From JANNRR01 sp031401675 (GTDB taxonomy: Bacteria > Pseudomonadota > Alphaproteobacteria > Rhodobacterales > Rhodobacteraceae): a stretch of 64,000 bases of DNA. The notes beneath the pieces were generated by a model. That model was not told where the DNA came from, made no database searches, and saw only the letters and a list, made by a program, of their open reading frames with translations. Positions within the stretch are counted from its first letter, which is position 1, and every line of letters starts with the position of its first letter. The DNA lies in the NCBI GenBank assembly GCA_031401675.1, contig JANNRR010000084.1, positions 49,294 to 113,293 on the forward strand, read 5' to 3'. Position numbers and translations under genes: made by a program. Of the stretch, positions 51,310 to 60,882 are shown one piece after another.

Positions 51310-52125
51310 TTTGCCTTGCATGATGCCGGATGTGCGGAACGTATCGACCACGCTCACCTCGTCCTCAAGCGCAATGCCGACCGCACTCCCTCGTAGGGCT
51401 TTCCAAAGCGCCCGGCATACCATCTCTTCCCCGTGGCACGTTGGCACAATCAAGATGACGATGTCACCAGGTTGCAAGGTTGGGACAAGGGCCTTTTCGG
51501 CATAGGTCCGGAACGCGTCGGCGATGGTCGGGCCACTGCTGATTCGGGGTGCGTCGATGCGGTGGTGGGGCAGGGCGGCAAGGAAGCAAGGAAGCAAGGA
51601 AGCAAGGAAGATCATGCTGCTCCAGTGCCCGAACCGGGCGTCGTACTTGCCACAGGCCCACACGGACCCCAGCCGCGCACGGGCGCCGAACTGGTCTTGT
51701 CCCAGGATTCACCATTGAACACCCGGCATCTGCGGTCAATCTGGCCCTCATATCGCTGCCAACGCTCCTGCCGGCGCGCCATGTTTGGCCGAGCGTCGGG
51801 CCAATGCTGCTCGCTGGCGAGCATGCTTTCTTGTGAATCCTAGTTCAGCGCCGGGCAAATAGCGCAAGATCGTATCATGCGAAACCTGATCCCCGCGCCC
51901 CCGAAGCTCGTCACGCAGCGCACAGAGTGTCACCTCAGGTGTCTCTCCACGCGTGCCATCAGCCAGCCGCGATGCGGCGCGAGAACCGGATTGCGGAGCA
52001 AGCTTTTTTTTTGCCGGGCGTCATCCGCCCGGTCCGCGCCTGTAGGTGCACCCATTTGACGACGCTCGACGCAGCAACTCCGACCCGGTCGGCCACCCCG
52101 TGACAGGTCAAACCCGATCTTACCG
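51310..52125 (-). mobile_element. Degenerate IS630-family transposase
   Basis: On the minus strand, scattered over three frames, are an N-terminal helix-turn-helix (GVADRVGVAASSVVKWVHLQ), EVTLCALRDELRGRGDQVSH, RRQERWQRYEGQIDRRCRVF, WSSMIFLA...RIDAP and YAEKALVPTLQPGDIVIL. The catalytic Asp of the usual VFIDE motif is lost (VFNGES). There are at least two frameshifts and a stop, so it is inactive. It adjoins an IS110 remnant; the junction near 52125 shows the IS630 5' end replacing the IS110 3' part. The coding-strand orientation is opposite to the catabolic operon it follows. Confidence 0.8.
51578..51609. repeat. 8-bp tandem repeat (GCAAGGAA x4) inside the IS630 remnant
   Basis: Four exact copies of GCAAGGAA lie where intact IS630 genes encode FLAALxxDRIDAP. 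The extra copies add about 24 bases and give the repeated reading SLLPCFLAALP. It is a slippage expansion in a dead gene, or its cause. Confidence 0.9.
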
Positions 52126-52874
52126 CCGACACAACGCATCATCAGCCGCCAGGCCATGTCGTTCGCCTTTGCCCGACGAACGATCTCAGCATCAAGCCGT
52201 CCGATCTCGGCCTCCAGATGGGTCAGGGCTGCGACAAGAACCTTGAGCGTTCCGACCGCGTCGGCGGGCAAGCCGCTGGCGGGCTCCTCAACGATGGCGA
52301 TCAGCTTCGCGGCATTCGCTGCTCCTTGCGGGACGATCTGCCCGAACTCTGTCAGATGGCCACGCAGAGCGCTGATCGCCTGCGTCCTTTGCCGGATCAG
52401 AAGTTCTCGGACCCGGAAGATCGAGCCATGATGCGCCACTGGTTCAAGCACCATGGCGAGGCGCAGCCCCCTGCGTCTTTTCGCTCTTCACGGGCACGAA
52501 ACGCATCGTCGGGCGTTGTCATCTGCGCCTTCAAACGATCCCCCGGATCGTTTGATTGCTGCGCAACCGGCTTGAAAGCTCGCAGATCGCCTCGGCGTCG
52601 GCCGCATCATTCTTCTGCCGCTTGACGAAAGGCTTGACGTAGGCAGGCGGGATGAGCCGCACTTCGTGGCCCAGCTGCCGATCTCGCGCCCCCAGAAATG
52701 CGCGCCTCCGCAGGCTTCCATCGCGACAACACAAGGTGGCAACTGGCAGAAGAACGCCAGCATCTGATCCCGACGCAGCTTCTTGCGCAGAACCGCACGG
52801 CCCGCGCCGTCAGCCCCATGCACCTAAAACACATTCTTCGCCAGGTCGAGCCCGACAGTGGTAAAATCCAACAT
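52126..52874 (-). mobile_element. Degenerate IS110-family transposase (N-terminal two thirds)
   Basis: From an ATG at 52874, the minus strand reads MLDFTTVGLDLAKNVF and then an in-frame TAG (52826-52824), after which VHGADGAGRAVLRKKL continues. Further IS110 hallmarks follow: VVAMEACGGAHFWGREIGSW, PAYVKPFVKRQKNDAADAEA, MRFVPVKS and LLIRQRTQAISALRGHLTEF. The D-E-D part of the DEDD site is visible but in different frames. The C-terminal Ser-containing domain is missing, cut by the IS630 remnant. It is inactive. Confidence 0.82.
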
Positions 52875-53405
52875 GACCGTCCTCCTTTGTGGATCCTCGC
52901 TGACCCACCTTGGCACATCGATGCCGTCGGAGGGCGGTCACATCATCAGAGCCCGTATGATCTAAAAAGGTGAATATCAAAACCACTTATAATCAAATAC
53001 TTAATCTCGAAAAGTGACTCCATCAGCGCACCAGAAAACCTTGCAATGGAAATGCCTTGCGGGATCGTCCGCCTAGGCTGGCGAAGGGTCCCGCAGGGTT
53101 TCACGACCGGACTTGCGCGGCTGTCACCCCTTGTGAAGTCGCGGTCATGCGAATGACGGCGAGTCTGGTCGAAGAACGCTGCCGCAGCGATTGCGGAATG
53201 CTGACGGACCGTTAACCAAAGGCCAGGCCGCATAGCCGGCAACAGCCGCCGGACCTGCCCGGCAAACTGGCAACCCCCCTGCGCCCGATTGTCCGCTGGA
53301 CGACCCCGGAATTGATAGCTAGAACCCGGCCAGAGCAGGCTGCGGGCAACTGTGGCCGGTGAACAGCATTCGCCGGGTTTCCGGCGCGGATAGGGAGCTT
53401 ACCTC
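52875..53405. other. Intergenic region upstream of petABC
   Basis: About 530 bases between the IS110 remnant and the Rieske gene. The first third is A/T-rich (around 52965-53015), the rest has no recognisable gene. The petABC promoter should be in the last 150 bases; TTGTCC near 53290 with TTGATA 17 bases on is a possible but weak core. Confidence 0.45.
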
Positions 53406-53969
53406 GTGTCTCATACAGACGAGCCCGCAGGCAGCCGCCGGGATTTCCTGTACTATGCCACCGCCGGGGCCGGTGTGGTGGCCACCAGTGCCGCCGTCTG
53501 GCCGCTGGTCAACCAGATGAACCCCTCGGCTGACGTGCAGGCGCTGTCGTCGATTTTTGTCGATGTTTCGGAAGTCGAGGTAGGAACCCAGCTGACGGTG
53601 AAGTGGCGCGGCAAGCCGGTATTCATCCGCCGCCGATCGGAAGACGAGATCAAGGCGGCACGCGATACGGCCCTGTCGTATCTGGTCGATCAGGAGGCCG
53701 GGAATGCCAACCTTGGCCCCGAGGCCACCGCCGAAGACCAGAACCGCACGCTGGACGAAGCGGGGGAGTGGCTGGTGATGATGGGGGTCTGTACCCACCT
53801 TGGCTGTGTGCCGCTGGGGGATGGCGCGGGCGAGTTCGGCGGCTGGTTCTGCCCCTGCCACGGCAGCCATTATGACAGCGCCGGCCGCATCCGCAAAGGG
53901 CCGGCTCCGCGCAACCTGCCGGTGCCGGTGGCAAGGTTCGAAGACGAAATCACGATCAAGCTGGGCTAA
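53406..53969 (+). CDS. petA: Ubiquinol-cytochrome c reductase Rieske iron-sulfur subunit
   Basis: This protein of 187 residues has a Tat-type start (GSRRDFLYYATAGAGVVATS), a transmembrane anchor and the two Rieske cluster-binding boxes GVCTHLGCVPLGDG and WFCPCHGSHYDSAGR. It carries electrons from ubiquinol to cytochrome c1 on the periplasmic side. A GTG start at 53406 with AGGGAG upstream is used. It is the first of three genes in the usual Rieske-cytochrome b-cytochrome c1 order. Confidence 0.97.
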   Translation: MSHTDEPAGSRRDFLYYATAGAGVVATSAAVWPLVNQMNPSADVQALSSIFVDVSEVEVGTQLTVKWRGKPVFIRRRSEDEIKAARDTALSYLVDQEAGNANLGPEATAEDQNRTLDEAGEWLVMMGVCTHLGCVPLGDGAGEFGGWFCPCHGSHYDSAGRIRKGPAPRNLPVPVARFEDEITIKLG

Positions 53970-53980
53970 GGGAGAGCGTG

Positions 53981-55324
53981 ATGGCTGGAATTCCTCACGA
54001 CCATTACGAGCCCAAGTCGCCCGGCGCAAAGTGGCTGCACAGCCGGCTGCCGGTTGTCAGCATCCTGTATGACACGCTGTTCATTCCGACTCCGAAGAAC
54101 CTGAACTGGATGTGGATCTGGGGGATCGTGCTGGCCTTCTGTCTGGTGCTGCAGATTGCCACCGGCATCGTGCTGGCCATGCACTACACGCCGCAGGTCG
54201 ACATGGCCTTTGCCTCGGTCGAGCATATCATGCGCAACGTTAATGGCGGCTACATGTTGCGGTATCTGCATTCCAACGGTGCGTCGCTGTTCTTTGTGGC
54301 TGTGTATCTGCACATCTTCCGCGGGCTCTATTACGGCAGCTACAAGGCCCCGCGCGAAGTGACCTGGATCATCGGCATGCTTATGTATCTGGCGATGATG
54401 GCGACCGCGTTCATGGGCTATGTGCTGCCCTGGGGGCAGATGTCGTTCTGGGGGGCCACGGTGATCACCGGGCTGTTCGGCGCAATCCCGGGCGTGGGCG
54501 AACCGATCCAGACCTGGCTTTTGGGCGGTCCGGCAGTGGACAATGCAACGCTGAACCGGTTCTTCAGCCTGCACTATCTGTTGCCGTTCATTCTGGCCGG
54601 ACTGACGATGGTGCATATCTGGGCCTTTCACACCACCGGCAACAACAATCCGACCGGGGTGGAGGTGCGGCGCACCTCGAAGTCCGAGGCGGACAAGGAC
54701 ACGCTGCCGTTCTGGCCCTATTTCGTGATCAAGGACCTGTTCGCGCTGATGGTGATCCTGGTGATCTTCTTCGCCATCGTCGGCTTCATGCCGAACTACC
54801 TTGGACATCCGGACAACTATCTGGAGGCCAATCCGCTGTCGACGCCGACCCATATCGTGCCGGAATGGTACTTTCTGCCGTTCTACGCGATCCTTCGTGC
54901 CTTTACCGCCGATGTCTGGGTGGTGCAGGTCGTGCAGTTCTTCAGTTTCGGGATCATCGACGCCAAGTTCTTCGGGGTTCTGGCGATGTTCGGCTCGATG
55001 CTTGTGCTGGCGCTGGCGCCCTGGCTTGACACCTCGTCGGTGCGCTCGGGCAAGTATCGGCTGATGTTCAAATGGTGGTTCGCGCTGCTGGCCATCGATT
55101 TCGTGGTGCTGATGTGGGTGGGTGCACAGGTGCCGACCGAGTTCACCTCGTGGGTGTCGCTGCTGGCCTCGGCCTACTGGTTCGGTTATTTCCTGATCAT
55201 CCTGCCGCTTTTGGGTGTGATCGAAAAGCCGCTGCCGCAACCGGCGACGATCGAGGAAGATTTCAATGCGCACCATGGTGCGGCCAAGGCACCGGGCGGC
55301 GCCCTTGCCAGCCCGGCCGAGTGA
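53981..55324 (+). CDS. petB: Cytochrome b of the bc1 complex
   Basis: The 447-residue protein has eight transmembrane helices and the heme ligands in the second and fourth helices (RYLHSNGASLFFVAVYLHIF; FSLHYLLPFILAGLTMVHIW). PEWYFLPFYAILRA corresponds to the conserved Qo-site PEWY motif. It holds hemes bL and bH and oxidises ubiquinol. The ATG at 53981 is preceded by GGGAG; a GTG directly before it could also serve. It lies 11 bases after petA. Confidence 0.97.
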   Translation: MAGIPHDHYEPKSPGAKWLHSRLPVVSILYDTLFIPTPKNLNWMWIWGIVLAFCLVLQIATGIVLAMHYTPQVDMAFASVEHIMRNVNGGYMLRYLHSNGASLFFVAVYLHIFRGLYYGSYKAPREVTWIIGMLMYLAMMATAFMGYVLPWGQMSFWGATVITGLFGAIPGVGEPIQTWLLGGPAVDNATLNRFFSLHYLLPFILAGLTMVHIWAFHTTGNNNPTGVEVRRTSKSEADKDTLPFWPYFVIKDLFALMVILVIFFAIVGFMPNYLGHPDNYLEANPLSTPTHIVPEWYFLPFYAILRAFTADVWVVQVVQFFSFGIIDAKFFGVLAMFGSMLVLALAPWLDTSSVRSGKYRLMFKWWFALLAIDFVVLMWVGAQVPTEFTSWVSLLASAYWFGYFLIILPLLGVIEKPLPQPATIEEDFNAHHGAAKAPGGALASPAE

Positions 55325-55340
55325 GAAAAGGGAACTGAAG

Positions 55341-56219
55341 ATGATCCGGAAACTCATTCTGGCCGCGCTGTCTGTGGTAGCACTGACTTCAGGGTCCGCT
55401 CGGGCCGAGGTTGCCGTGCATATCGAGGATGTCGCCTTTTCGTTCGAAGGGCCGTTCGGTTCGTTTGACAAGCACCAGTTGCAGCGCGGGCTGCAGGTCT
55501 ATACCGAGGTTTGCGCTGCCTGCCACGGGCTGCAGTATGTGCCGATCCGGACGCTGGCTGACGAAGGCGGGCCGGAATTGCCCGATGATCAGGTACGGGC
55601 CTATGCGGCTGCGTTCCCGGTGCTGGATGAAGACAGCAACCGCCAGCTTTACGACCCGGAAAAGCAGGAGTTCCGCGCCCTGACATCGGCGGACAGTTTT
55701 CCGGCGAACCGCACGCAGAAAGCCCCGGATCTGTCATTGATCGCCAAGAACCGGGCGGCATTCCACGGGCCGTACGGGCTGGGGATCAACCAGTTGTTTC
55801 AGGGTACCGGCGGGCCGGAGTATGTCACGGCGCTGCTGAGCGGCTATCACGAGGCCCCGGCCTGCGCGACCGGCGACGAGGAAGGCTATTACAACGTCGC
55901 CTTTGCCAACGGCGGGATTCCGGACAGTTGCAAGGACGAAAAGGGTCTGTCGACCATTCCGGGGTCATGGATCGCCATGCCGCCGCCGATTTCTGACGGG
56001 CAGGTGGAGTATGTTGATGGGCATGACAATGATCTGCACCACATCTCGATGGACGTTGCGGCGTTCTTGATGTGGACGGCGGAACCGAAGATGATGGCAC
56101 GGAAAGAGGCCGGGTTTTCGTCGGTGGTGTTCCTGATCATCCTGTCGGTCCTTTTGTATCTGACCAACAAACGGGTCTGGGCTGCCGTAAAGGGCCGCAA
56201 GGACGCGCCGAAGTCCTGA
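55341..56219 (+). CDS. petC: Cytochrome c1 of the bc1 complex
   Basis: This 292-residue protein has a signal peptide (LILAALSVVALTSGSARA), the heme c motif CAACHG followed by LQYVPIRTLADEGGPELPDD, a distal region with DGQVEYVDGHDNDLHHIS, and a C-terminal membrane anchor (VVFLIILSVLLYLTNKRVWA). It passes electrons from the Rieske protein to soluble cytochrome c. The ATG at 55341 is chosen because the signal peptide starts there. Gene order and spacing match classical fbcFBC/petABC operons. Confidence 0.97.
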   Translation: MIRKLILAALSVVALTSGSARAEVAVHIEDVAFSFEGPFGSFDKHQLQRGLQVYTEVCAACHGLQYVPIRTLADEGGPELPDDQVRAYAAAFPVLDEDSNRQLYDPEKQEFRALTSADSFPANRTQKAPDLSLIAKNRAAFHGPYGLGINQLFQGTGGPEYVTALLSGYHEAPACATGDEEGYYNVAFANGGIPDSCKDEKGLSTIPGSWIAMPPPISDGQVEYVDGHDNDLHHISMDVAAFLMWTAEPKMMARKEAGFSSVVFLIILSVLLYLTNKRVWAAVKGRKDAPKS

Positions 56220-56267
56220 GGCGGGGCGTTTGCGGACCGCCAGCTTGGCACATCGTGCCCGGCGCGG

Positions 56268-56960
56268 CTACCCGAGATAGCGGCGCAGGACCTCTGGCGG
56301 GTTGGCCAACAGCGCTGCGGTCGGGGCTGGGGGGTGGGCGGTCCCGTCCGCCACCAGGATGGTTTGCGGGGTCAGGGCGACGGCGTCGCGTGGGTCATGC
56401 GTGACCATCAGCAGGGTTGCGCCGGTCTGGTTCAGGATGTCCGCGACCAGTTCAAGCATTTCGGCCTTCAGGGCCGGTCCGAGTGCCGCGAACGGTTCGT
56501 CCAGAAGCAGCAGCGGCCTGGCCCGCAGAAGTGCCCGGGCCAGCGCCACCCGCGCCTGTTGCCCGCCTGACAGGCTGCCGGGTTTGCGTGCCGCCATCCC
56601 GGCTAGCCCGACCCGCGCCAGTGCCGACGCAACCGCATCGTGCTGGTCTGCCGACAGGCGCAGGTCGGGCCGCAGACCCAGCCCGAGATTGCGGGCGACA
56701 CTCAGATGCGGGAACAGGTTGCCATCCTGAAACAGGATGCTCAGGGGCCGCAGGCCGGGGGCCAGACCGCCGATATCCTGACCCTGCCACAGCAGCCGGC
56801 CCGCCTGCAGCGGCAGGTAACCGGCGATGGCGGCCAGCAGGGTGGATTTGCCGGCACCCGACGGACCCATCACGGCCACGCGCGCACCCGTTGATACCGA
56901 CAGATCGGCGCTCAGCCGGAACCCGTCCTGTACAAGCTGCAACCCGTCAAGCGTCAGCAT
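56268..56960 (-). CDS. thiQ: Thiamine ABC transporter ATPase ThiQ
   Basis: At 230 residues it has Walker A MGPSGAGKSTLLAAIAGYLP, signature LSGGQQARVALARALLRARP, Walker B LLLLDEPFAALG and switch VTHDPRD. It is short, as in ThiQ proteins. It powers thiamine/TPP uptake. Its start overlaps the thiP gene by 14 bases, and it is the last gene of an operon led by the TPP riboswitch at 59500-59590. Confidence 0.95.
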   Translation of the reverse strand: MLTLDGLQLVQDGFRLSADLSVSTGARVAVMGPSGAGKSTLLAAIAGYLPLQAGRLLWQGQDIGGLAPGLRPLSILFQDGNLFPHLSVARNLGLGLRPDLRLSADQHDAVASALARVGLAGMAARKPGSLSGGQQARVALARALLRARPLLLLDEPFAALGPALKAEMLELVADILNQTGATLLMVTHDPRDAVALTPQTILVADGTAHPPAPTAALLANPPEVLRRYLG

Positions 56961-58500
56961 CGGCCTGCCCCTTCCGGTCCAGCGCCCAGAACAGCCCCAG
57001 ACTCATCGCCAGCAACAATAGGGCGGCACCTGCTGCCGCGTCCATCTGATAGGACCCCATCAGGCGGTAGATCATCAGGGGCAGGGTCGCGGCTGTCGGG
57101 TCGGCAAACAGGGCCACCACCCCAAGGTCACCGATCGACAGCGCGGCGGCCAGACCTGCGGCGAACCCCAGCGGACGGCGGAGCCGGGGCAGGATCAGCC
57201 AGCGCAGGCGGGCGCGGCCCGACAGCGCCAGACTGTCGGCCAATCGGCCATATCCAGCCTCGATCGCACGTAGGGGCGGCACCAGGCTGCGCAGCACGAA
57301 CGGCACGGCGATCAAGCCGTTCACGATCGCGGTCAGCGGCAAGGCCAGGGTGCTGGCGTTCGCCCACGGCTGGATCAGCAGGAACAGCCCGGTTCCCAGC
57401 ACCAAGGGTGAGGCTGCCAGAACCAGCATCCCAACCGCCTCCAGCCCTCGCCAGCGCAGTGCCGCCAGCGCCAGTGCCAGACCAAGACCGACGGCCATGG
57501 CCGCTGAAGCCCCGGCCACCAACAGCGACCGCCCGGCAGCCAGCCAGACGGAGGGTGGCAGCCCAAGATGCGGCAGGCCCCTGGTGGCGAGCAGAGCCAA
57601 TGGCAGGATCAGAAAGCCGGCAGCCAGAACGAGGATCAGACCATCCTGCAGCCGCAGCATCAACGTGCCGGCATCCCACCGCCGGATCGGGCGATCCAGT
57701 CCCGACCCATGGCCCGAAGGCAACACCAGCACCAGTGCAGGGGCGGCGGCGATGGCACCGACGGCAACTTGCAACAGCCCGAGCGAGGCTGCCCGCGCCA
57801 GATCCCCGTCAAAGCGAAAGGCCTGATAGATCGCCAGTTCCAGCGTCGTAGCGGCGGGCCCGCCCCCCAGCATCAGCGCCACCGCGAAACTGGACAAGCA
57901 GATCAGAAAGATCGCCAAAAGCACGCCCGGCACCAACTGCGCCAGCATCGGCAGTTCCAGATGCCGCATGACCTGCGACGGGCGCAGCCCGAGGGCTGCG
58001 GCCAGACGGAACCGCTCAGCCGGGATCGTCTGCCAGCCCTGCAGGATCAGCCGCGTTGCCAAGGGCATGTTGAAGAACACATGCGCCAATACCACGCCGT
58101 GCAGGCCGTAGACCTCGACCTCTGGCAGGCCAATTCGGGCCAGGGCCAGGTTGAACAAACCATTGTGGCCAAACACCGCCAGCAGCCCCAGAACCGCCAC
58201 GACCACGGGCAGGATAAACGGCGCACCCATCAGCAGGATCAAGAGGCCGCGTCCGCCAAACCGGCGACGGGCCAACGCGCGGGCGACCGGAATGGCCAGA
58301 ACGACCGAGAAGATGGCCGACACCCCGGCCTGCAACATTGTAAAGCGCAGTGCCGCCAGGTCTGTCACGGTCAGCAGGCCGGGGCCGCCCGCCCGCCACA
58401 GGACCGCGCCCAGCGTGCCCAAAACCAGCGCCGCTACCAACAGGGCGGCCCCCAGCCCCAGCCATAGGGCCGCCGTCAGCGGCTGAGTGCTGCGAGCCAT
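56947..58500 (-). CDS. thiP: Thiamine ABC transporter permease ThiP
   Basis: The 517-residue protein is a double-length permease with about 12 transmembrane helices and two inner-membrane binding-protein-dependent transport signatures (IPAERFRLAAALGLRPSQVM; AGYGRLADSLALSGRARLRW). This fused layout is typical of ThiP. It overlaps the thiB gene (25 bases) and the thiQ gene. The membrane channel specificity is inferred from the riboswitch and the binding protein. Confidence 0.95.
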   Translation of the reverse strand: MARSTQPLTAALWLGLGAALLVAALVLGTLGAVLWRAGGPGLLTVTDLAALRFTMLQAGVSAIFSVVLAIPVARALARRRFGGRGLLILLMGAPFILPVVVAVLGLLAVFGHNGLFNLALARIGLPEVEVYGLHGVVLAHVFFNMPLATRLILQGWQTIPAERFRLAAALGLRPSQVMRHLELPMLAQLVPGVLLAIFLICLSSFAVALMLGGGPAATTLELAIYQAFRFDGDLARAASLGLLQVAVGAIAAAPALVLVLPSGHGSGLDRPIRRWDAGTLMLRLQDGLILVLAAGFLILPLALLATRGLPHLGLPPSVWLAAGRSLLVAGASAAMAVGLGLALALAALRWRGLEAVGMLVLAASPLVLGTGLFLLIQPWANASTLALPLTAIVNGLIAVPFVLRSLVPPLRAIEAGYGRLADSLALSGRARLRWLILPRLRRPLGFAAGLAAALSIGDLGVVALFADPTAATLPLMIYRLMGSYQMDAAAGAALLLLAMSLGLFWALDRKGQADADA

Positions 58501-59459
58501 TCCGCCACCGCCGGTTCGCGGGCCGCCCGCGCCTGATCCGCGCTTAGCAACAGCGATTTTTCCGGTGTGATCAGGGTCTGAAAGCCGTTCGGCAGGCCGG
58601 TCGCCGGCGGCCTGACCGGGTACATCCAGTTGCCGGTTGGGATCACCTCCTGAAACGGTTCAGACTGGATGAAGGCCAGAAATTCGTCGGCCAGCCGTGG
58701 CTGATTGCTGCCCGCGAGCTTGGCCGCCACCTCGATCTGCAGGTAGTGGCCTTCGCTAAACGGCGCGGCGGCCTTGGTGGCATCCGCCTCGGCGATCAGA
58801 TGGTAAGCGGGCGACGTCGTGTAGCTGAGCACCAGGTCCGCCTCGCCCGCCAGAAACAGGCCGTAGGCTTCGGTCCAACCGGGGGTGACGGTGACGATGT
58901 TGTCGGACAGGTCAGCCCAGATCTCGCCCGCCCGGGGGCCATAAGCCGCCTTTACCCACAAGAGAAGCCCAAGGCCCGGGGTTGACGAGCGCGGGTCCTG
59001 GATGACGATGCGCAGGTCGGATGCCGCAAGGGCGATGAAACTGTCCGGGGGGACCGGCAGCTTCATTCTGTCATGAACAAAGGCGAACCAGCCCCAGTCG
59101 AATGGCAGGAACATCGGGTCGGCAAACAGCACCGGCAAGGTTGTGACGGCGGGCTGGCCGTGCGGCGTAAAGAGCCCGGTTGCGGTGGCATCTGCGGTCA
59201 GGCTGGTATCCAGGCCCAGCACGACATCGACATCGGTCCGCGCCCCTTCCAGTTTCAGCCGTGCCAGCAGCGCCGCGCCGTCGCCTGCCGCCAGCCAGCG
59301 CAGGTCACAGCTGCATGCCGCCTCGAACGCCGTTTCGACGGCCGGGCCGGGCCCCCACTCTGCGACGAAACTGTCATAGGTCAGTACGGTCAGCACCGGC
59401 ACGTCGGCCGCGACCATCGTGGCCATCAGGCTGCCGGCAACCGCAATCGGACAACGCAT
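58476..59459 (-). CDS. thiB: Thiamine ABC transporter substrate-binding protein ThiB
   Basis: This protein of 327 residues has a signal peptide (MRCPIAVAGSLMATMVAADV), then VLTVLTYDSFVAEWGPGPAV, DVDVVLGLDTSLTADATATG, LPFDWGWFAFVHDR and GNWMYPVR, all typical of thiamine/TPP-binding proteins. It delivers thiamine compounds to ThiP/ThiQ. A TPP riboswitch lies about 40-130 bases upstream, which supports the assignment. Confidence 0.95.
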   Translation of the reverse strand: MRCPIAVAGSLMATMVAADVPVLTVLTYDSFVAEWGPGPAVETAFEAACSCDLRWLAAGDGAALLARLKLEGARTDVDVVLGLDTSLTADATATGLFTPHGQPAVTTLPVLFADPMFLPFDWGWFAFVHDRMKLPVPPDSFIALAASDLRIVIQDPRSSTPGLGLLLWVKAAYGPRAGEIWADLSDNIVTVTPGWTEAYGLFLAGEADLVLSYTTSPAYHLIAEADATKAAAPFSEGHYLQIEVAAKLAGSNQPRLADEFLAFIQSEPFQEVIPTGNWMYPVRPPATGLPNGFQTLITPEKSLLLSADQARAAREPAVAEWLAALSR

Positions 59460-59499
59460 CCCATTCTCCTAACAACCGGGCGGAATGGGGGAGAGATCA

Positions 59500-59590
59500 T
59501 CCTCTACCTTCCCTCCGCCGGTCTTAACCGGTTCAGGTTCAACGGGTCCGCTTTCGCATCTCAGCCCTGTGGCAGGGCACCCCGAGGTGG
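59500..59590 (-). promoter_or_regulatory. TPP riboswitch (THI element) controlling thiBPQ
   Basis: Read on the minus strand the region contains CTCGGGGTGCCCTG, GGGCTGAGATGCGAAAGCGG, ACCCGTTGAACCTGAACCGG, TTAAGACCGGCGGAGGGAAG and GTAG. These are the conserved P2-P5 pieces of the THI box, in the right order, including CTGAGA and ACCTGA. TPP binding would reduce expression of the downstream thiamine uptake genes. No strong terminator follows, so control by blocking translation of thiB is likely. Confidence 0.95.
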
Positions 59591-59685
59591 TGCTGAGGCT
59601 ATGGCCCGCCACTGCCGGGCGCAAGCGGAAATTGCTTGAGGCGTTTGGCCCCGCCCGTTATGCCGCAGGACAAAGGAGAGCCGGC

Positions 59686-60786
59686 ATGAGTTTCAACACC
59701 TTTGGCCATCTGTTCCGCGTCACGACATGGGGGGAAAGCCACGGGCCGGCGTTGGGCGCGACGGTGGATGGCTGCCCACCGGGGATCGCGCTGGAAGCGG
59801 CGATCATTCAGCAGTGGCTGGACCGGCGCAAGCCGGGGCAGAACAAATACACCACCCAGCGGCAGGAAGCGGATGTGGTGGCGATCCTGTCGGGGGTGTT
59901 TGACGGGGTGACGACGGGGACGCCGATCCAGCTGACGATCCAGAACACCGACCAGCGGTCCAAGGATTACGGCGACATCGCGGGCACGTTCCGGCCGGGG
60001 CATGCGGACATCACCTACTGGCAGAAATACGGGGTGCGGGACTATCGCGGCGGCGGGCGGTCTTCGGCGCGGGAAACGGCGGCGCGGGTGGCGGCGGGGG
60101 GGGTGGCGCGGGAGGTGCTGCGGGCGCTGTGCCCGGAAGTGCGGATCGTGGGCTACATGGTCGGGATGGGGGGGATGGGGATTGACCGGGGGCGGTTCGA
60201 TCCGGAGGAGATCGAGCGGAACCCGTTCTGGGTGCCGGATGCGGTGGCGGCGGGGGAGTGGGCGTCTTATCTCGACGGGTTGAGGAAGTCGGGGAACTCG
60301 GTGGGGTCGGTGATCGAGGTGGTGGCTTCGGGGGTTCCGGCGGGATGGGGGGCGCCGGTGTATGGCAAGCTTGATGCGGACCTGGCGGCGGCGATGATGT
60401 CGATCAATGCGGTCAAGGGGGTGGAGATCGGGGACGGGATGGCGGCGGCTGGGCTGACCGGGGTGGAGAATGCGGATGAGATCAGGATGGGGGATGGCGG
60501 GCCTCGGTACCTGTCCAACCATGCCGGGGGGATTCTGGGGGGGATTTCCACGGGGCAGGATGTGGTGGTCCGGTTCGCGGTCAAGCCGACCTCGTCTATT
60601 CTGACGCCCCGGCAGACGGTGACGAAGGGGGGGGTGGAGACGGAGGTGGTGACCAAGGGGCGGCATGATCCTTGCGTGGGGATCAGAGCGGTGCCGGTGG
60701 GGGAGGCGATGATGGCCTGCGTGCTGGCGGACCATCTGCTGCGGGACCGGGGGCAGACGGGGGGGGTGCGGGGGGTGGTGGGGTGA
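59686..60786 (+). CDS. aroC: Chorismate synthase
   Basis: The 366-residue protein starts MSFNTFGHLFRVTTWGESHG and contains the AroC signatures GESHGPALGATVDGCPPGI, YRGGGRSSARETAARVAAGG and MGDGGPRYLSNHAGGILGGI. It makes chorismate from EPSP using reduced FMN. The ATG at 59686 follows AAAGGAG; the longer frame to 59485 would run through the riboswitch. From about 60020 onward the gene changes to GGG glycine codons and has G-runs of up to eight bases, unlike its first 300 bases. Confidence 0.97.
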   Translation: MSFNTFGHLFRVTTWGESHGPALGATVDGCPPGIALEAAIIQQWLDRRKPGQNKYTTQRQEADVVAILSGVFDGVTTGTPIQLTIQNTDQRSKDYGDIAGTFRPGHADITYWQKYGVRDYRGGGRSSARETAARVAAGGVAREVLRALCPEVRIVGYMVGMGGMGIDRGRFDPEEIERNPFWVPDAVAAGEWASYLDGLRKSGNSVGSVIEVVASGVPAGWGAPVYGKLDADLAAAMMSINAVKGVEIGDGMAAAGLTGVENADEIRMGDGGPRYLSNHAGGILGGISTGQDVVVRFAVKPTSSILTPRQTVTKGGVETEVVTKGRHDPCVGIRAVPVGEAMMACVLADHLLRDRGQTGGVRGVVG

Positions 60787-60882
60787 TGTCCCGAGTCGGG
60801 ACATTTTCGGATCGTTTGAAATCAAGGGGTTAGCGGGGTGTTTTAGGGATTTGTTAGGGATTGGGGGGCGATTCCTTGCCGA

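Noticed and set aside
53270..53330. A definite petABC promoter
   Set aside because: TTGTCC with TTGATA at 17 bases is too weak a match to claim; it is mentioned only in the intergenic entry.
59485..59685. N-terminal extension of chorismate synthase
   Set aside because: The extension reads through the TPP riboswitch, lacks AroC similarity, and a good Shine-Dalgarno precedes the ATG at 59686.
59605..60825. 408-codon minus-strand frame opposite aroC, very rich in Pro, His and Arg
   Set aside because: It is the complement of G-rich aroC DNA and shows no protein-like pattern; aroC is unmistakable on the plus strand.
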